Below the pieces are notes generated by a model. The model saw only the letters and a program-made list of their open reading frames with translations. It was not told where the DNA came from and searched no databases. Shown piece after piece: positions 51,601 to 61,935 of a stretch of 64,000 nt of DNA. Positions within the stretch are counted from its first letter, which is position 1. Every line of letters begins with the position of its first letter. The position numbers were made by a program, and so were the translations under genes. The stretch comes from Nematostella vectensis. Its lineage: Eukaryota; Cnidaria; Anthozoa; Actiniaria; Edwardsiidae. The stretch lies in the NCBI RefSeq assembly GCF_932526225.1, contig NC_064041.1, forward strand, positions 12,825,951 to 12,889,950. Reading direction: 5' to 3'.

Positions 51601-51896
51601 AATCACCAACTCTTCTCTTCTAAATCGTAGCCTTTATTATGTCTTATTATGTTACCAGTGAAACTGACGGTCAACTCTTCCCGTTTCGTACGCTGTCCAT
51701 GGTCTGCGCCTTCGTCACTATCCTCGCCGTCTCGTACCTAGCGCGCCTGCTCTTCCTCAAGGGCGTGTTACCGCTGTCCGCAGATTTCGCCGAGTGCTTC
51801 ACAGAGCCCAAGTCGTACGAGCTCAAAGAGACTGGTAACAAAAGTCATGAGATGTCTTCATACCAGGACCACGCAGACGAGAAAAAGGCTTTTTAA
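42691..51896 (+). CDS. SLC5A7: High-affinity choline transporter (SLC5A7/CHT1), complete
   Basis: Nine coding exons with consistent phases: 42691-42847, 44729-44836, 46795-47099, 47529-47663, 47969-48122, 49558-49677, 50236-50402, 50757-51040 and 51659-51896 (TAA). They encode about 555 residues. The ATG directly follows a splice acceptor (TTTTTTAG), so a 5' UTR exon lies upstream. The protein follows CHT1 throughout: [20 protein letters not shown] in the first membrane helices, [57 protein letters not shown] and LRVLGGEP. This is a multi-helix sodium:solute symporter that takes choline into cells with Na+ and Cl-, the limiting step for acetylcholine synthesis in neurons. Exon 6 carries four N-glycosylation sequons in the extracellular loop. 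The C-terminal tail is shorter than in vertebrates. The exon 7 donor is ambiguous because it is duplicated: the donor at 50486 would add 28 in-frame residues. Confidence 0.95.
42868..44105 (+). repeat. 21-bp minisatellite, ~59 units, at the start of CHT1 intron 1
   Basis: Units of 21 bp, with core GTGCAGGGAATAAGATATTA, begin about 20 bp after the exon 1 donor. Early units carry CAGGGAAT; units after about 43,540 mostly carry CAGAGAAT, and the last ones have ATAGTATG, so variants are ordered along the array. The 3n length leaves long open frames on both strands (YYVQGIR and LHIISYS repeats) that are not genes. Confidence 0.95.
44937..45050. repeat. Short ~20-bp tandem repeat in CHT1 intron 2
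   Basis: Five or six imperfect units of TCCTTCACGATTTTGAAAG. Confidence 0.85.
45060..45640. other. Non-coding part of CHT1 intron 2
   Basis: Unique sequence; no gene or repeat was recognised. Confidence 0.4.
45650..46650 (+). repeat. CT-rich minisatellite (54/72-bp units) in CHT1 intron 2
   Basis: After a run of about 17 G, around 14 units built on CATGCCCTACCCTTCTCTCT and ATGCCTCCCCCTCTCCTCGT repeat at spacings near 54 and 72 bp, all multiples of 18. The + strand is pyrimidine-rich. The array ends about 145 bp before the exon 3 acceptor at 46793-46794. Confidence 0.92.
47362..47485. repeat. Inverted repeat, 19-bp perfect arms, in CHT1 intron 3
   Basis: CTCACGAATTGCTGAAAAA at 47362-47380 is the exact reverse complement of 47467-47485. 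The 86-bp interior has no ORF. It is possibly a small MITE or foldback; no flanking duplication was identified. Confidence 0.75.
48130..49550. other. CHT1 intron 5, non-coding
   Basis: About 1.4 kb of sequence with several GCGCGC runs (48,620, 48,840 and 48,905). No gene or repeat family was recognised. Confidence 0.4.
49978..50164. mobile_element. 187-bp foldback MITE in CHT1 intron 6
   Basis: The left arm 49978-50050 and right arm 50089-50164 are imperfect inverted copies over about 75 bp. The ends GGTTGTCGTCAACCG and CGGTTAACGACAATC are complementary, as are the inner AGGTAAAAACCACTGAA and TTCAGTGGTTTTTACCC. It has no coding capacity. Superfamily and target duplication are unresolved. Confidence 0.75.
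50361..50700 (+). repeat. 42/43-bp minisatellite made from the exon 7 end and intron 7 start
   Basis: Eight units of 42-43 bp each contain AACATCTACAAGATGATCTT from exon 7 followed by CAGACAAAAG|GTGAAAA, so each repeats the exon-intron border. Unit ends (last exon-like base) fall at 50402, 50444, 50486, 50529, 50572, 50615, 50657 and 50699. Donor forms vary: gtgaaa in the first two, gtgagt in the third, gtaagc in the fifth, and ttgaaa (dead) in the seventh. The first three units stay in frame. Confidence 0.93.
51050..51650. other. CHT1 intron 8, non-coding
   Basis: No gene or repeat family was recognised. The intron ends at the acceptor TTACCAG at 51652-51658. Confidence 0.5.
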
Positions 51897-52126
51897 GATT
51901 TTCTTCCCTGTTTTCTGTGTTATATGTGATTCCAAAAAAAAATTATAAAAACTTATCACCTATAAAAAAACACAATCAAATGTAAAGAATGATTTAGGGT
52001 TTATACTCTTTTACGAGTATCTAAACTACGCACCACTTTTCAATCCGCACAATCGATCCTATTATTCCCATTGAGTTGTATAATTTTATGCGACAATTCA
52101 TTTAAATTGTAAATTAAGATGCTACT

Positions 52127-52132
52127 AATAAA
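52127..52132 (+). promoter_or_regulatory. Polyadenylation signal of the choline transporter gene
   Basis: AATAAA about 230 bp after the stop codon, in AT-rich sequence. Confidence 0.55.
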
Positions 52133-52600
52133 ACTCGAGATGAAATAGTATTTTTGTATTTATTTATATGGATAATGATCCACCCAAGAACTAATCGCCA
52201 TTCTCATTTGCCTCCCCTTGCCATCCTCGTTGACTTCACTTGCTATCCTCATCGCTATACTCATCCAGGGGCGTACGCACAAGTTGCAGTCAAAGCATTC
52301 AGAAGCTGAATAAGGGCGTGGCCCTTCATCCCGCATTCCCGTGAAGATTTCATAGCTCCCGCTATTGGGTTTGGAATTGGCGTCAATGCGTCAGACTTTT
52401 GAGAATATTACACGATCCTCTGTCATCCTCGATCTGAAATAGGACTTCAGTCGTCGCGTGGCACTGAACGACATAACAATATGTTTGGAAATCATCTGTA
52501 GACTACCATGGTTAAGAAATAATAATAGTTTTTTATCCCCATCATATGTATAAAACTACGTACATAAAAATGAATGAGAAAAAAATTGTTTTTCCCCTCG

Positions 52601-53625
52601 TTATGCAAATAAGATCACCAAATTGTTTTGCAGTCCAGTGACTGCAGGCCTAGGCTGCGTACGCCCCCTGTCATCGCTATCCGCATCGTTTCTATCCTCG
52701 CCATCCTCACCGCTATCCTCGCCATCTTTTTCCGCACTTTCGTCTGTGGTATACTCCTGCGGGTACAGGATCTGGTATGCTTTGTCTTGAAGGCGCGCTC
52801 TTGGATTGTTGACAATCCTGCTGGTAGATCCATTGCCTAGAGCTATAGTTGGTAACAAATAAGCAACACTGGGCTGAACGGTCAGCGGTGAAATGCACTC
52901 AATGCCTACTTTTTGTTTCGGAATTGGTGGAAACGAAAGAAAATCCGGCATAAGACTCCGCCCGGCTTTTTACACTGATGTCATACACCCTTTCTACATT
53001 TTTTCTTAGGCGCATTTCCTTTCCTTTATTGCTCTTGCGAGTGTTTTCCTTTTTTCTCCACTTTTTTGTATTGTGGGTTGTGTTTATCCCATTGAATATT
53101 GTCTTGAAATCATTTGACTGCTTCTCTGACGTTTTCAGATCCCCACCTACTTGCAAGCATTTCGCAGTGATGGTGGATAGGTGTGTCTGGCTAAATGAAT
53201 GCTGGAATTCATTTCCTTGCAATAGGTTGCGGGCATCTTTACTCCACAAACAGGCATCATGATCCATGATGAGTTTCTTTAGTACGACATTGTGCTCTTT
53301 GATGTCGTGATTCAAGCGGCGACTCACTAAGCTTCAGCTGATATATAGAGATCAAAAAATCGCTCGCACATGCTTTGCACCCATCGGAATTATTTTCTTT
53401 TCCAACACCATCAAGTCATATTGTCGGGATCGCTCATAAACGAATTTTCTTTTGAAGGATTCATTACTTTACCCGGTTTTTCGCATTTTGTGTAGGCTTC
53501 GTTCATGATCTTCATGTAATTTCGCTCTTTCTGCAGTCGGATTGGCAATATATCCGAGACACAGTCTTTGAAGCTCCTCTGGAATACTTGTACCAGACGT
53601 TGGAGTGAAGTTTGTGCCTTGCTGT
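52601..53625 (-). pseudogene. Unidentified coding remnants, minus strand
   Basis: Several protein-like frames lie consecutively on the minus strand: 53,620-53,460 (contains IPEELQRLCLGYIANPTAER), interrupted by a stop and continuing to about 53,360 (YERSRQYDLMVLEKKIIPMG); 53327-52899 (142 codons, basic); and 52951-52601 (116 codons, starting MPDFLSFPPIPKQKVG, with an acidic Glu/Asp tail). Frame changes and stops separate them, and no strong splice pairs were found. This could be a decayed gene, a repeat-borne ORF, or a real gene with unrecognised introns. No family is recognised. Confidence 0.35.
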
Positions 53626-53700
53626 ATCAATCAATCAATTTCTTTTTCATTTAATAGCTTTACAATACAATTAAAGTCAATATTATTTTCCTGAAAAGTT
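53625..53700 (-). mobile_element. Probable LINE 3' tail
   Basis: On the minus strand the text TTGTATTGTAAAGCTATTAA runs into AAAAAGAAATTGATTGATTG. This resembles CR1/L2-type LINE ends with short tandem tetramer tails. No ORF is attached. Confidence 0.4.
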
Positions 53701-53944
53701 AAGTATTAAAAGAAATCAACTAAAAAAAATCGTAATCGTAAAAATAGTATTTTTTACATGCCCCCCTCCCCCAACCACAAGCTATTTCAGCTGCACCTCG
53801 TCTGTTGCCGTACGTTTCACAATCTTGGTTTCTCTTCTCCTTTAATTGAGTTTAAACATATAAATTCCGAGCAAATGTAATAATATTGACAGTAAAAGAG
53901 TAAATGTATGGCACTTCTCCTTGTACAAAAGATTTTTTGGTCCG

Positions 53945-54130
53945 CTGAAATGGAGACGAACAGCCCCGCTTAAGGGACCGTTCATTTTTTATCGGGGAGG
54001 GGGGGCTGGTGGAAATTTTAGAAGCCGCCAATCCCATGTGACATGGGGGAGGTCACTCAGAGAAATACAGAGTCTGTGGGGTGGGTCACCTAAAAAAATA
54101 CTGGGCTTCTTAAATTTCCCCCGTGCACAT
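53945..54130. repeat. Possible dispersed repeat with G-rich core
   Basis: The stretch with GGACCGTTCATTTTTTATCG followed by a G-run resembles the segment near 33,600 (TTATTTATCGGGGGGAAG), suggesting a shared degenerate repeat family. Boundaries are unknown. Confidence 0.3.
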
Positions 54131-54596
54131 AGTGATGTGCACGGTATATCCAGCCAAACGTTATATTCTTTTTTGTTTACTCTGAGCGGACCTTCAAGCC
54201 GGCTACGGGCCTGAAGGAGTTGTGCCCCATTGCTAGATGATAATTATGATGACAGTTTATACAGAACGTCTAGCAACCATTGGTCAATAAAAACTCTATT
54301 CATTTTTGTAGTAAATAAAGTTGTTGACTTAAGAAAGCTGAAAAAAAAGAATTTTTTTAAACTACATAATTTATCTAGGGGATTGTGTAATAAGAATGGA
54401 AAAGCGAAATATTAGTATTCAGCCTGTGTTTGGCATAATTTCCAGGACCAGTAAAATAGAGGCGGCAAACACGTGACCGTGAGAATTTATCGATGCTTTT
54501 AATCTCCATCGTAAGTGTGTGACTTCACTTCGTTACAGCAGACAATATTATTATTCAAATTTGTCATAGCTCTGACGTCATAGGTTATTGTACACG

Positions 54597-57500
54597 TCAT
54601 CGCGTCCTTTGTCCAAGAACTCTGTCCTTGAACTCTTCCCAGGTCTCCTCGCTCGTTAGTGCTTGGCGTATTTCTTGGAAAAACTTGAAGTACTGATGTT
54701 GGTTGTGCCTGAAGCAAAGCAAAACTGCACATCTCAGTAAAAAAAGGAACGAAAATGACAAAGAAAACAAGCAGACAGACGGACAAACGGACGGACGGAC
54801 AGACATTGCTTACATCATTAGCAGCACTTGTGCCAGCATCTCCTTGGTAACAAGCAGGTGATGGATGTACGCCCGCGTATGGTTGGCACAGCAGTAACAC
54901 GTGCAAGAGCTATCAACGGGGCCCATGTCGGTACTATAACTAAAATCACGTGATCAACATCAACAAAAGATAGAATGATGCCACATCCTGTTCGACGTAT
55001 GATTCCTCCTAGGCTCCTTTTTTGCAAGTGAAAAGCCAGCTTAAAGAAAACCACCCGCCATTTCGAATACCTGCACAATATCGAGTCACATAAAGCATCC
55101 ATATTTTATACGAAATCTGCTCAATGAAATGCTGCTACTGTCATAATACCAAAATAGTTGTGTTCGTTAACTAGAGTAATGAATACACTCTGCCAAATCG
55201 TCTTATTAAAAAAGTCTTATTGAAGACGAAAATTTGGCAGAGTCGAGTATTTGACTCTAAAGGAACAAACTGCATGCTAAATATGATTGGGTCTTTAAAT
55301 ATGAGTTTTTGACGATAAAAAGTTTCAGGGTGTTCTCGCGCGGTTTTTCGCTTTATTTGAGAAAATACAAGAATGCCGAAAAACGCCGCTTGGTACGTCG
55401 GCTTAAAAACTACCAGCGGTGTACCCCAATGGTGGGGATTTTGCCAAGGTAACAAATAATCTACTGCGCATGTCATTTCAAGATGGCCGTCACTAAAGGG
55501 AAAAATGTCATCAACCGATGTAGCCCCCACAGCGCACGGTCGTTTGGTCAGTGGGAACAACGAGCCATATGTCTACGATTCTCACCATTTTCTCTTTCTT
55601 TTGGAAATTTAACGAGTGCAGTATATTAACCGCTTGATTGTAGACATCCTAATCATATAGCATTTAAGTTTGGGGGACTAAAAAACTTATTTGTCGGTGT
55701 TTTCGCGAGAGGCATGTTCAGAGCGCCTGCTCGACCGACGAATTCTCAATACAATTTAATTTATCCCCAACGATAACCTCACAATAGAAACCATGGAAAC
55801 TATTGTTCTGCTTGAATACCGCTGCTGAAAACTGCGCCGCGTTGGAATTCATTTAAATGGTCGCCTTTCGTGTACTGCAGCGAGAATTTCTAAAAAACAA
55901 AAACAAAAGGCCAAAAAAAAAAACGAGTTGCAGCAATCGTATTTGATGTTCAAGATGCTGGAATGAAGCCCTATATGCATTTAGCATGCAGTGTTCCTTG
56001 TATGGGTATAATTATTTTGAAGTCCTAAGGCAGACCGATGATCTACAGTTCTGTTTGTTTTCGTCTCGCTGCGAATTCCGCCCCCCCCCCCCCTTACTTA
56101 TCACAAAATTAAGCATTCACAGTAATAGCCTTGTCTGACGGGGGGGGGGGGGGGGGGGGGGGGGGTCCGATAAAAACAGACGGGGATGCTCGACAGCGAA
56201 ATAAATTTTAACCCTAAGGGATAGCACTAAGGACGTAGTCAACAACCAACAACAATTCTTACCACTAAGAGATAGCACATTGGGTGTGGTCGAAGGAATT
56301 TTTAACCCTAAAAGATAGCATTACAATAAAGTATCAACCGATCGACTTATGGTTTATTGTCAAATACGTTTCGAGCGATTGGGTCACCACTTAGCGTTAG
56401 AAACCCTAGAAGATAGCAGAATCGAAAAAATCTTAACGCCCCCTAAGAGATAGCAGTTGGTAAGAATTTTATACCCTAAAAGATAGGTCGAACACCCCCG
56501 TCTACATTTCTGGAGAGTACCCCACCCAACTCCCCCCCGGGCTAGTTTGCGTAATTTAACCCTTCCAGAAATCCTGGAAAAGCCCTGTTTTGAGCAATGG
56601 CTAAAGTAGTGTGAACCATGATCCATCCAAAAACTCTACCTGGTTTTATTGAGGTCTATTTCGAAGTCAGTCGTCCTCCGTTTGTCAATCCCCTTTACAT
56701 GGCGCTCATTATCGGTTTCCTCGGTGATTAGTATTTCTGTGTTATTCATCTCCGCTGGCGACTGGGTCGAGTTGATGTTGGAAGCTTCAGTAGTATTATC
56801 TGTGTAGTTACGGTCGCCTTTGAATCGCTTGTGTCGCGAAGGGAAAACTAAAGCAGAACCTCTCTCCGCCAGCTGATAAGGAAAACTGACGAGGAGATTT
56901 GAATGAGATTGCAGGGCATCCATTCACTGGTCATCTCATCTTTATCACTTGCAATATCATATCTATCACATGCCATCAATATCACTAATGCCAGTAATCA
57001 CCAGTATTGTCATCATCATCACAAACACAATTCTCATCATCATCATCATCATAATCATCATTAGCATTGTTGCCACAATTGTTATACTCACCAGATAACC
57101 ATCACCATATCATAGCATAATCATCTTCATCACAACACCACTACCATCATCATCACCAATAATTATCATTGTACCAATGTCATTATCAAGACTATCATGA
57201 TCATCATAATCATGACCATCATCCCTTCCCACAAAATCATATGCACCATCAATATCATCACCACTATTATCATCCTTACCACCATCATCATTACCACCAT
57301 CATCATCAAGACTACCACCATCATCACTATCACATCACCATTAACACATTCATAATCAATAACACTATCAGCATCAACATCACTATCATCATCATCTTAT
57401 GACCATCATCATCATTTTCATCATGACCATCACCCCTTCTATTAACATAATAGGCACCATCACTAATATTAGCATCACAATAATAAGCATAACCACCATC

Positions 57501-60500
57501 AGCAATATCAACACCATCATCATCATCTTATGACAATCATCATCATCATGACCATCATCATTGTCATAATCATCATCACTACCATGCCCTTCCACCAGCA
57601 TCATATGCGCAATCACTATCATCAGCACCACCACCACCATCACCACCAGCTACTAACCATGACCATAGTCTTTAACCTTTTAATCACTTAGCAACTTCAT
57701 GATCCTAACTACTATATCTTAAAATCAAATTCATATGTAAAATTATTGCATTACTTCTTGTCCTCCCAACTACAGAAGATCCTCCTCTCCTTACCTGGAA
57801 TCAAAGATGTCCACACCACAGTCTACAGCTTGGAGAACTTCATCTGTAATGAGTGAAAAAGGGGTGGATGTATAATATAAAAAAATGGCAAGTTGGTAAG
57901 ATAAAAATGACAGCGGTGGATCAAACTTCAGACCAAAATCTTAAAAGCAATGTATGGGAGCTAAAATTCACAAATTTAATTTTTGTTAAGTTCTATACAT
58001 TAATGCCCTCCCCCCTCCCCCTCCCCCTCCCCCTCCCCAAAACTCTTGAAAGCCTGGACATGATGGATGGAGGGATGTGGACCCCACCCCTATCTTAGTA
58101 ATAAAAAAAGCAGTATTTCCTTGAAAAAAAAGACCCCATTTACCAACTTTCTGCATGTATGAGTACTTGCCCTGATAAACCCTGGCTGTCCCCCTGAAGG
58201 ATAGTAAAGTGAATATGATTATTTGCTGGCATATGGAACCATCCACAAATTCTTTAGTACCTGGTGAGGAAATGCCCTGTATCACTCTGGGTTTGTCGCA
58301 AGGGAGGACATCCTTTGGCAAAAAAAAAAAAAAGACAACACCTTCAGCTGGATATGTTGACATGCTTGCCTCTATAAGCTGACACCACTGTACATCAGTT
58401 TTTAATTATTTTATGTCTTACTGTCGAATCTGTTGTATCGCGACGCCGCATTTTCAAAACATCAATTTGTTTTTGTCTTTTTGGATTTTCTGTTCCGCCA
58501 GTCAAATTATTATAAGCCAATCAGATTCTTGCCATCTCTCGCCTAGTGTAGTTGCCTGGCTTTCTGTCACGACACTGTATGTTTTTTGTCCAGAGGATAG
58601 TCAGGGAAGTGCACAAAGCGAGATTCTGATTGGCTCAGAATGGTTTTACTGATGGAACAGAAAACAAAATTAAATCATGTTTTGAAAACGCAGGTCGTGA
58701 TACAATAGATTCACCAGTAAACAACTACTATCTGGTGGCAGTTTAATCTAGTACTGTATTTTGTACAGTGTATATATTTTTATTATATTTGCTTATATTT
58801 TTGTATGGATGGTGAAAGCTGCATGACTTCCTGTTATACATTTCTCGAGATTGTTTATCCATTCTTGTGTAGAAATATGGACCAACATTTAAAAAAATCG
58901 AAGAACAGAATTGAGATCAAACATCTATGCTTCATCAGTCCTAGCTTGGTACTCCTCCCCCAAGTCTTCTCCTTACCTACATACACACATATACGCACCA
59001 GCTTAGTTCAACAGGTGAGTGTGTGAGTGCTTCCGTTTATGGTCTGCATTAACCTTTGATTGACAGTCACATTCATTGGCATTGGCATGCAAGCATGAGG
59101 TTGCTGTGTTGTGTTTTCAGTGGGAGTTTTTTATGAACCAGCATATTTTTGTGTGTGTAAAGAGTGACGTGATACACCTACCACTGTGTCCTGTAGAAGA
59201 CTGATCCAATCACTACTTGCTTTGGGATTGAATCCTTCCAGAACAAACCCTTGCAATAAAAAACAGTAAGAAAACAATTAGGCAGCAAAAGGCAAAGCTT
59301 CATAATGAATCTAGACAATGCAACAAATAGCTAATTTCAATAACAATTTTGATTACCAAAATTCTGAATGGTCTAATAAATTGGGTATCAGGTGTTTCTT
59401 TTACATGACCTAGACAATATAAGTATCATTTTTTTTTCTTTTGAGATTAACCAAAATGGGTCAGCACGAATAGGAACAGTTCCCATGCAAGGTGCTGCCC
59501 TGGTTATTTGGGTAACTTATACCTTTATAATAGAGCTCTAGAGAACACCAACATGACTTATCTTGTTTCCCTTCTTGCCCAAGATAACTAAGCCCAGCTT
59601 GCATCACCCAGGCTCACCTGAAACTGGGCGAGTGGCTGTCTCTCTTGCTGATCGGATACGTTCCTCAAGTGAGTCTGATCCTTCAATAGCCCCTAATAGT
59701 GAACAGTTTCTGAGCACCTGTAATCAAAAAGGAAACAATTGTCAGGAATGCTCAGAATATAATATATGGTAAATGGTCAACATGGACTTTTTTTAAATGC
59801 AATCTGCTTTTTAAAAAACGAAATATAGCTACAATTGTCACCATTCCTTTCCTTGGCACAGGCAAGAAAGCTGAGGGTCAATGTAGCCAGGATTTGAGCA
59901 AAACGTTCATAAGTGCAAGAAGTATCATTTTTATGATCCCTAGTATTGGACTGCCATTTTCATTTGTGGACCCATTTTCATACCTCTGATTTTGATGCTA
60001 CTAGCTCATCCAGGAATTTCAACGTCCTGTCTACTGATTTCTTTATCCGTTTAGCTGTTTGTTTTGAGGCAGGGATAGTATCACACAGGCATTCAGCGAC
60101 TGTTGGTCTCAGCACCATTAGCTTGGCTAGATACTTCTGCACTGTAAACTTAACAATACTTGAATTAGGACTGTGTTTGGTTAGCAGGGGAGGGATGTGT
60201 ATTATCAAGGGATGATGATGATGATGATAATGATGTGTATCATCACTATCACATTTTGGATCCCACACATTAGCCGCTAGGCCAAGTCAATTGAGTTGGC
60301 ATTTTCTATAAGCAAAATGCTGTGATGTGAATGTATGACTAGTTATTAACTTCTAGAAGTGAAACAAAAAAATTCTGATGTGCGCCTGCTCCACTGCAAA
60401 CGATGCTTTTGCCCATAAGACAGCAAACAAAAAACCCATTGTGGCCAAAGGCAGCTTGGGAGTCTGTAGCAATGTGACAAGCACACCCATACAAGTCTTT

Positions 60501-61195
60501 GCAGCTATTTCTATTCACTCTTTCTTGGTAGATGTTTTCTATTTCTATGCCTGTGTAGAAAGCCAACTCTGTTTCCAAGAATTTTAAACAAATCACAAAA
60601 TTATATAACAGTGCTCCCGTCCCCCTAAAAATACACATTTTAAGGTACCTCATAACCCTTGACATATAATAGGCAACTTACACTAAGTGACATTTTAAGT
60701 AGAAAATTCAAGCCTAAATGAACACAGAAATGGCTAAAGCTGCCACGCCAGAAAGTAACAAAAAAAAAAAAAAAACTCTGGAAAACAACTATTTGGTTAA
60801 TTTGTTAGTGCTGAATAATTTGCTTTTTTCTGCTAAAACTGGAGTGCCCACAAGTTTGTCACCCAAAACTTCATGTGTCTGTCAGCCCCTGTTGGAATAC
60901 ATACTTTGCGGCGTCCCCCACTTGTCCAGACAGACACTGCATTATCTTCATTATAACCAGACGGAGGAGTTTGCACAGGGTCTTGAATTGTCAGGAAGCT
61001 AACAAAATTCTAAAAAAATGCAATAAAAAAAAGCCAAGAACAAATTGTATTTTGTAAATAAGGGTGTCTTGATAGGAATGCCTTGCAAAGTTTTAAAGGC
61101 TATTGATCAGCAGGTACATTATAATTCGAGGATTTAAGTTATATGATATATTTACATTTTTTATAAGGAATATTATTTTTAGGGGTATTTCTCTC

Positions 61196-61238
<43 letters not shown>

Positions 61239-61880
61239 TCAGTTACGGCTGCATGAGCAACACCAAGCAGATAATTGACAGCCACAACAAATGCATAATC
61301 GCCTCATCAATGACAACCGAAGACGTTCCTACCTCCCTCACCACCGCCAATAACAAAACATGCAACTTCAGACAAAAGAACGCGTGCCCCCTTGATGGAA
61401 ACTGCCTCCAATCATCTGTAATCTACCAAGCTACTGTAACAAGAAAGGACAACAACACCTCCGAAACCTTCGTAGGACTTACCGATAACGAATTCAAGAC
61501 AAGATATAGAAACCACACCGCCTCATTCCGACACGCTAAACACAGAAACTCGACCGAACTAAGCTAGTACGTATGTAGCCTCAAAGACAACAACATCAAA
61601 CACTTTATTTCATGGAAAAATGAATTTCGTGCCGCCACAGGAAAAAAGCCTTGTTATGCAACAGCTGAACTATTCAATTTCATCATACATTCAAAGCCAT
61701 TCAAATTTTGCGCCCTATTTTTATGTAAATTTTTTGTATATAAATAGTATATAAGTGATGGTAGTAATATATTCTTAATAAATCTCCTGATGAGTCAGCA
61801 ACCCCGAAACAGGCTTGTAGAGATGAAACGGTAGTTCGCATGTTTTTTTTCTTACAAACCAAAATACCAATATATATAAA

Positions 61881-61935
<55 letters not shown>

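Noticed and set aside
51631-51658. CHT1 last exon starting at 51631 after GTAG
   Set aside because: That acceptor shifts frame and gives a stop within a few codons; the acceptor at 51657-51658 joins exon 8 in the correct phase and restores the family sequence.
57169-57646. His-rich (+) and Met/Val/Asp-rich (-) proteins
   Set aside because: Degenerate CAT repeat inside a QTRT2 intron.
60141-60147. QTRT2 exon acceptor at TTTACAG, giving an exon start at 60141
   Set aside because: The phase does not match the preceding donor at 60905; starting at 60148 gives a phase-0 join and family-like sequence.
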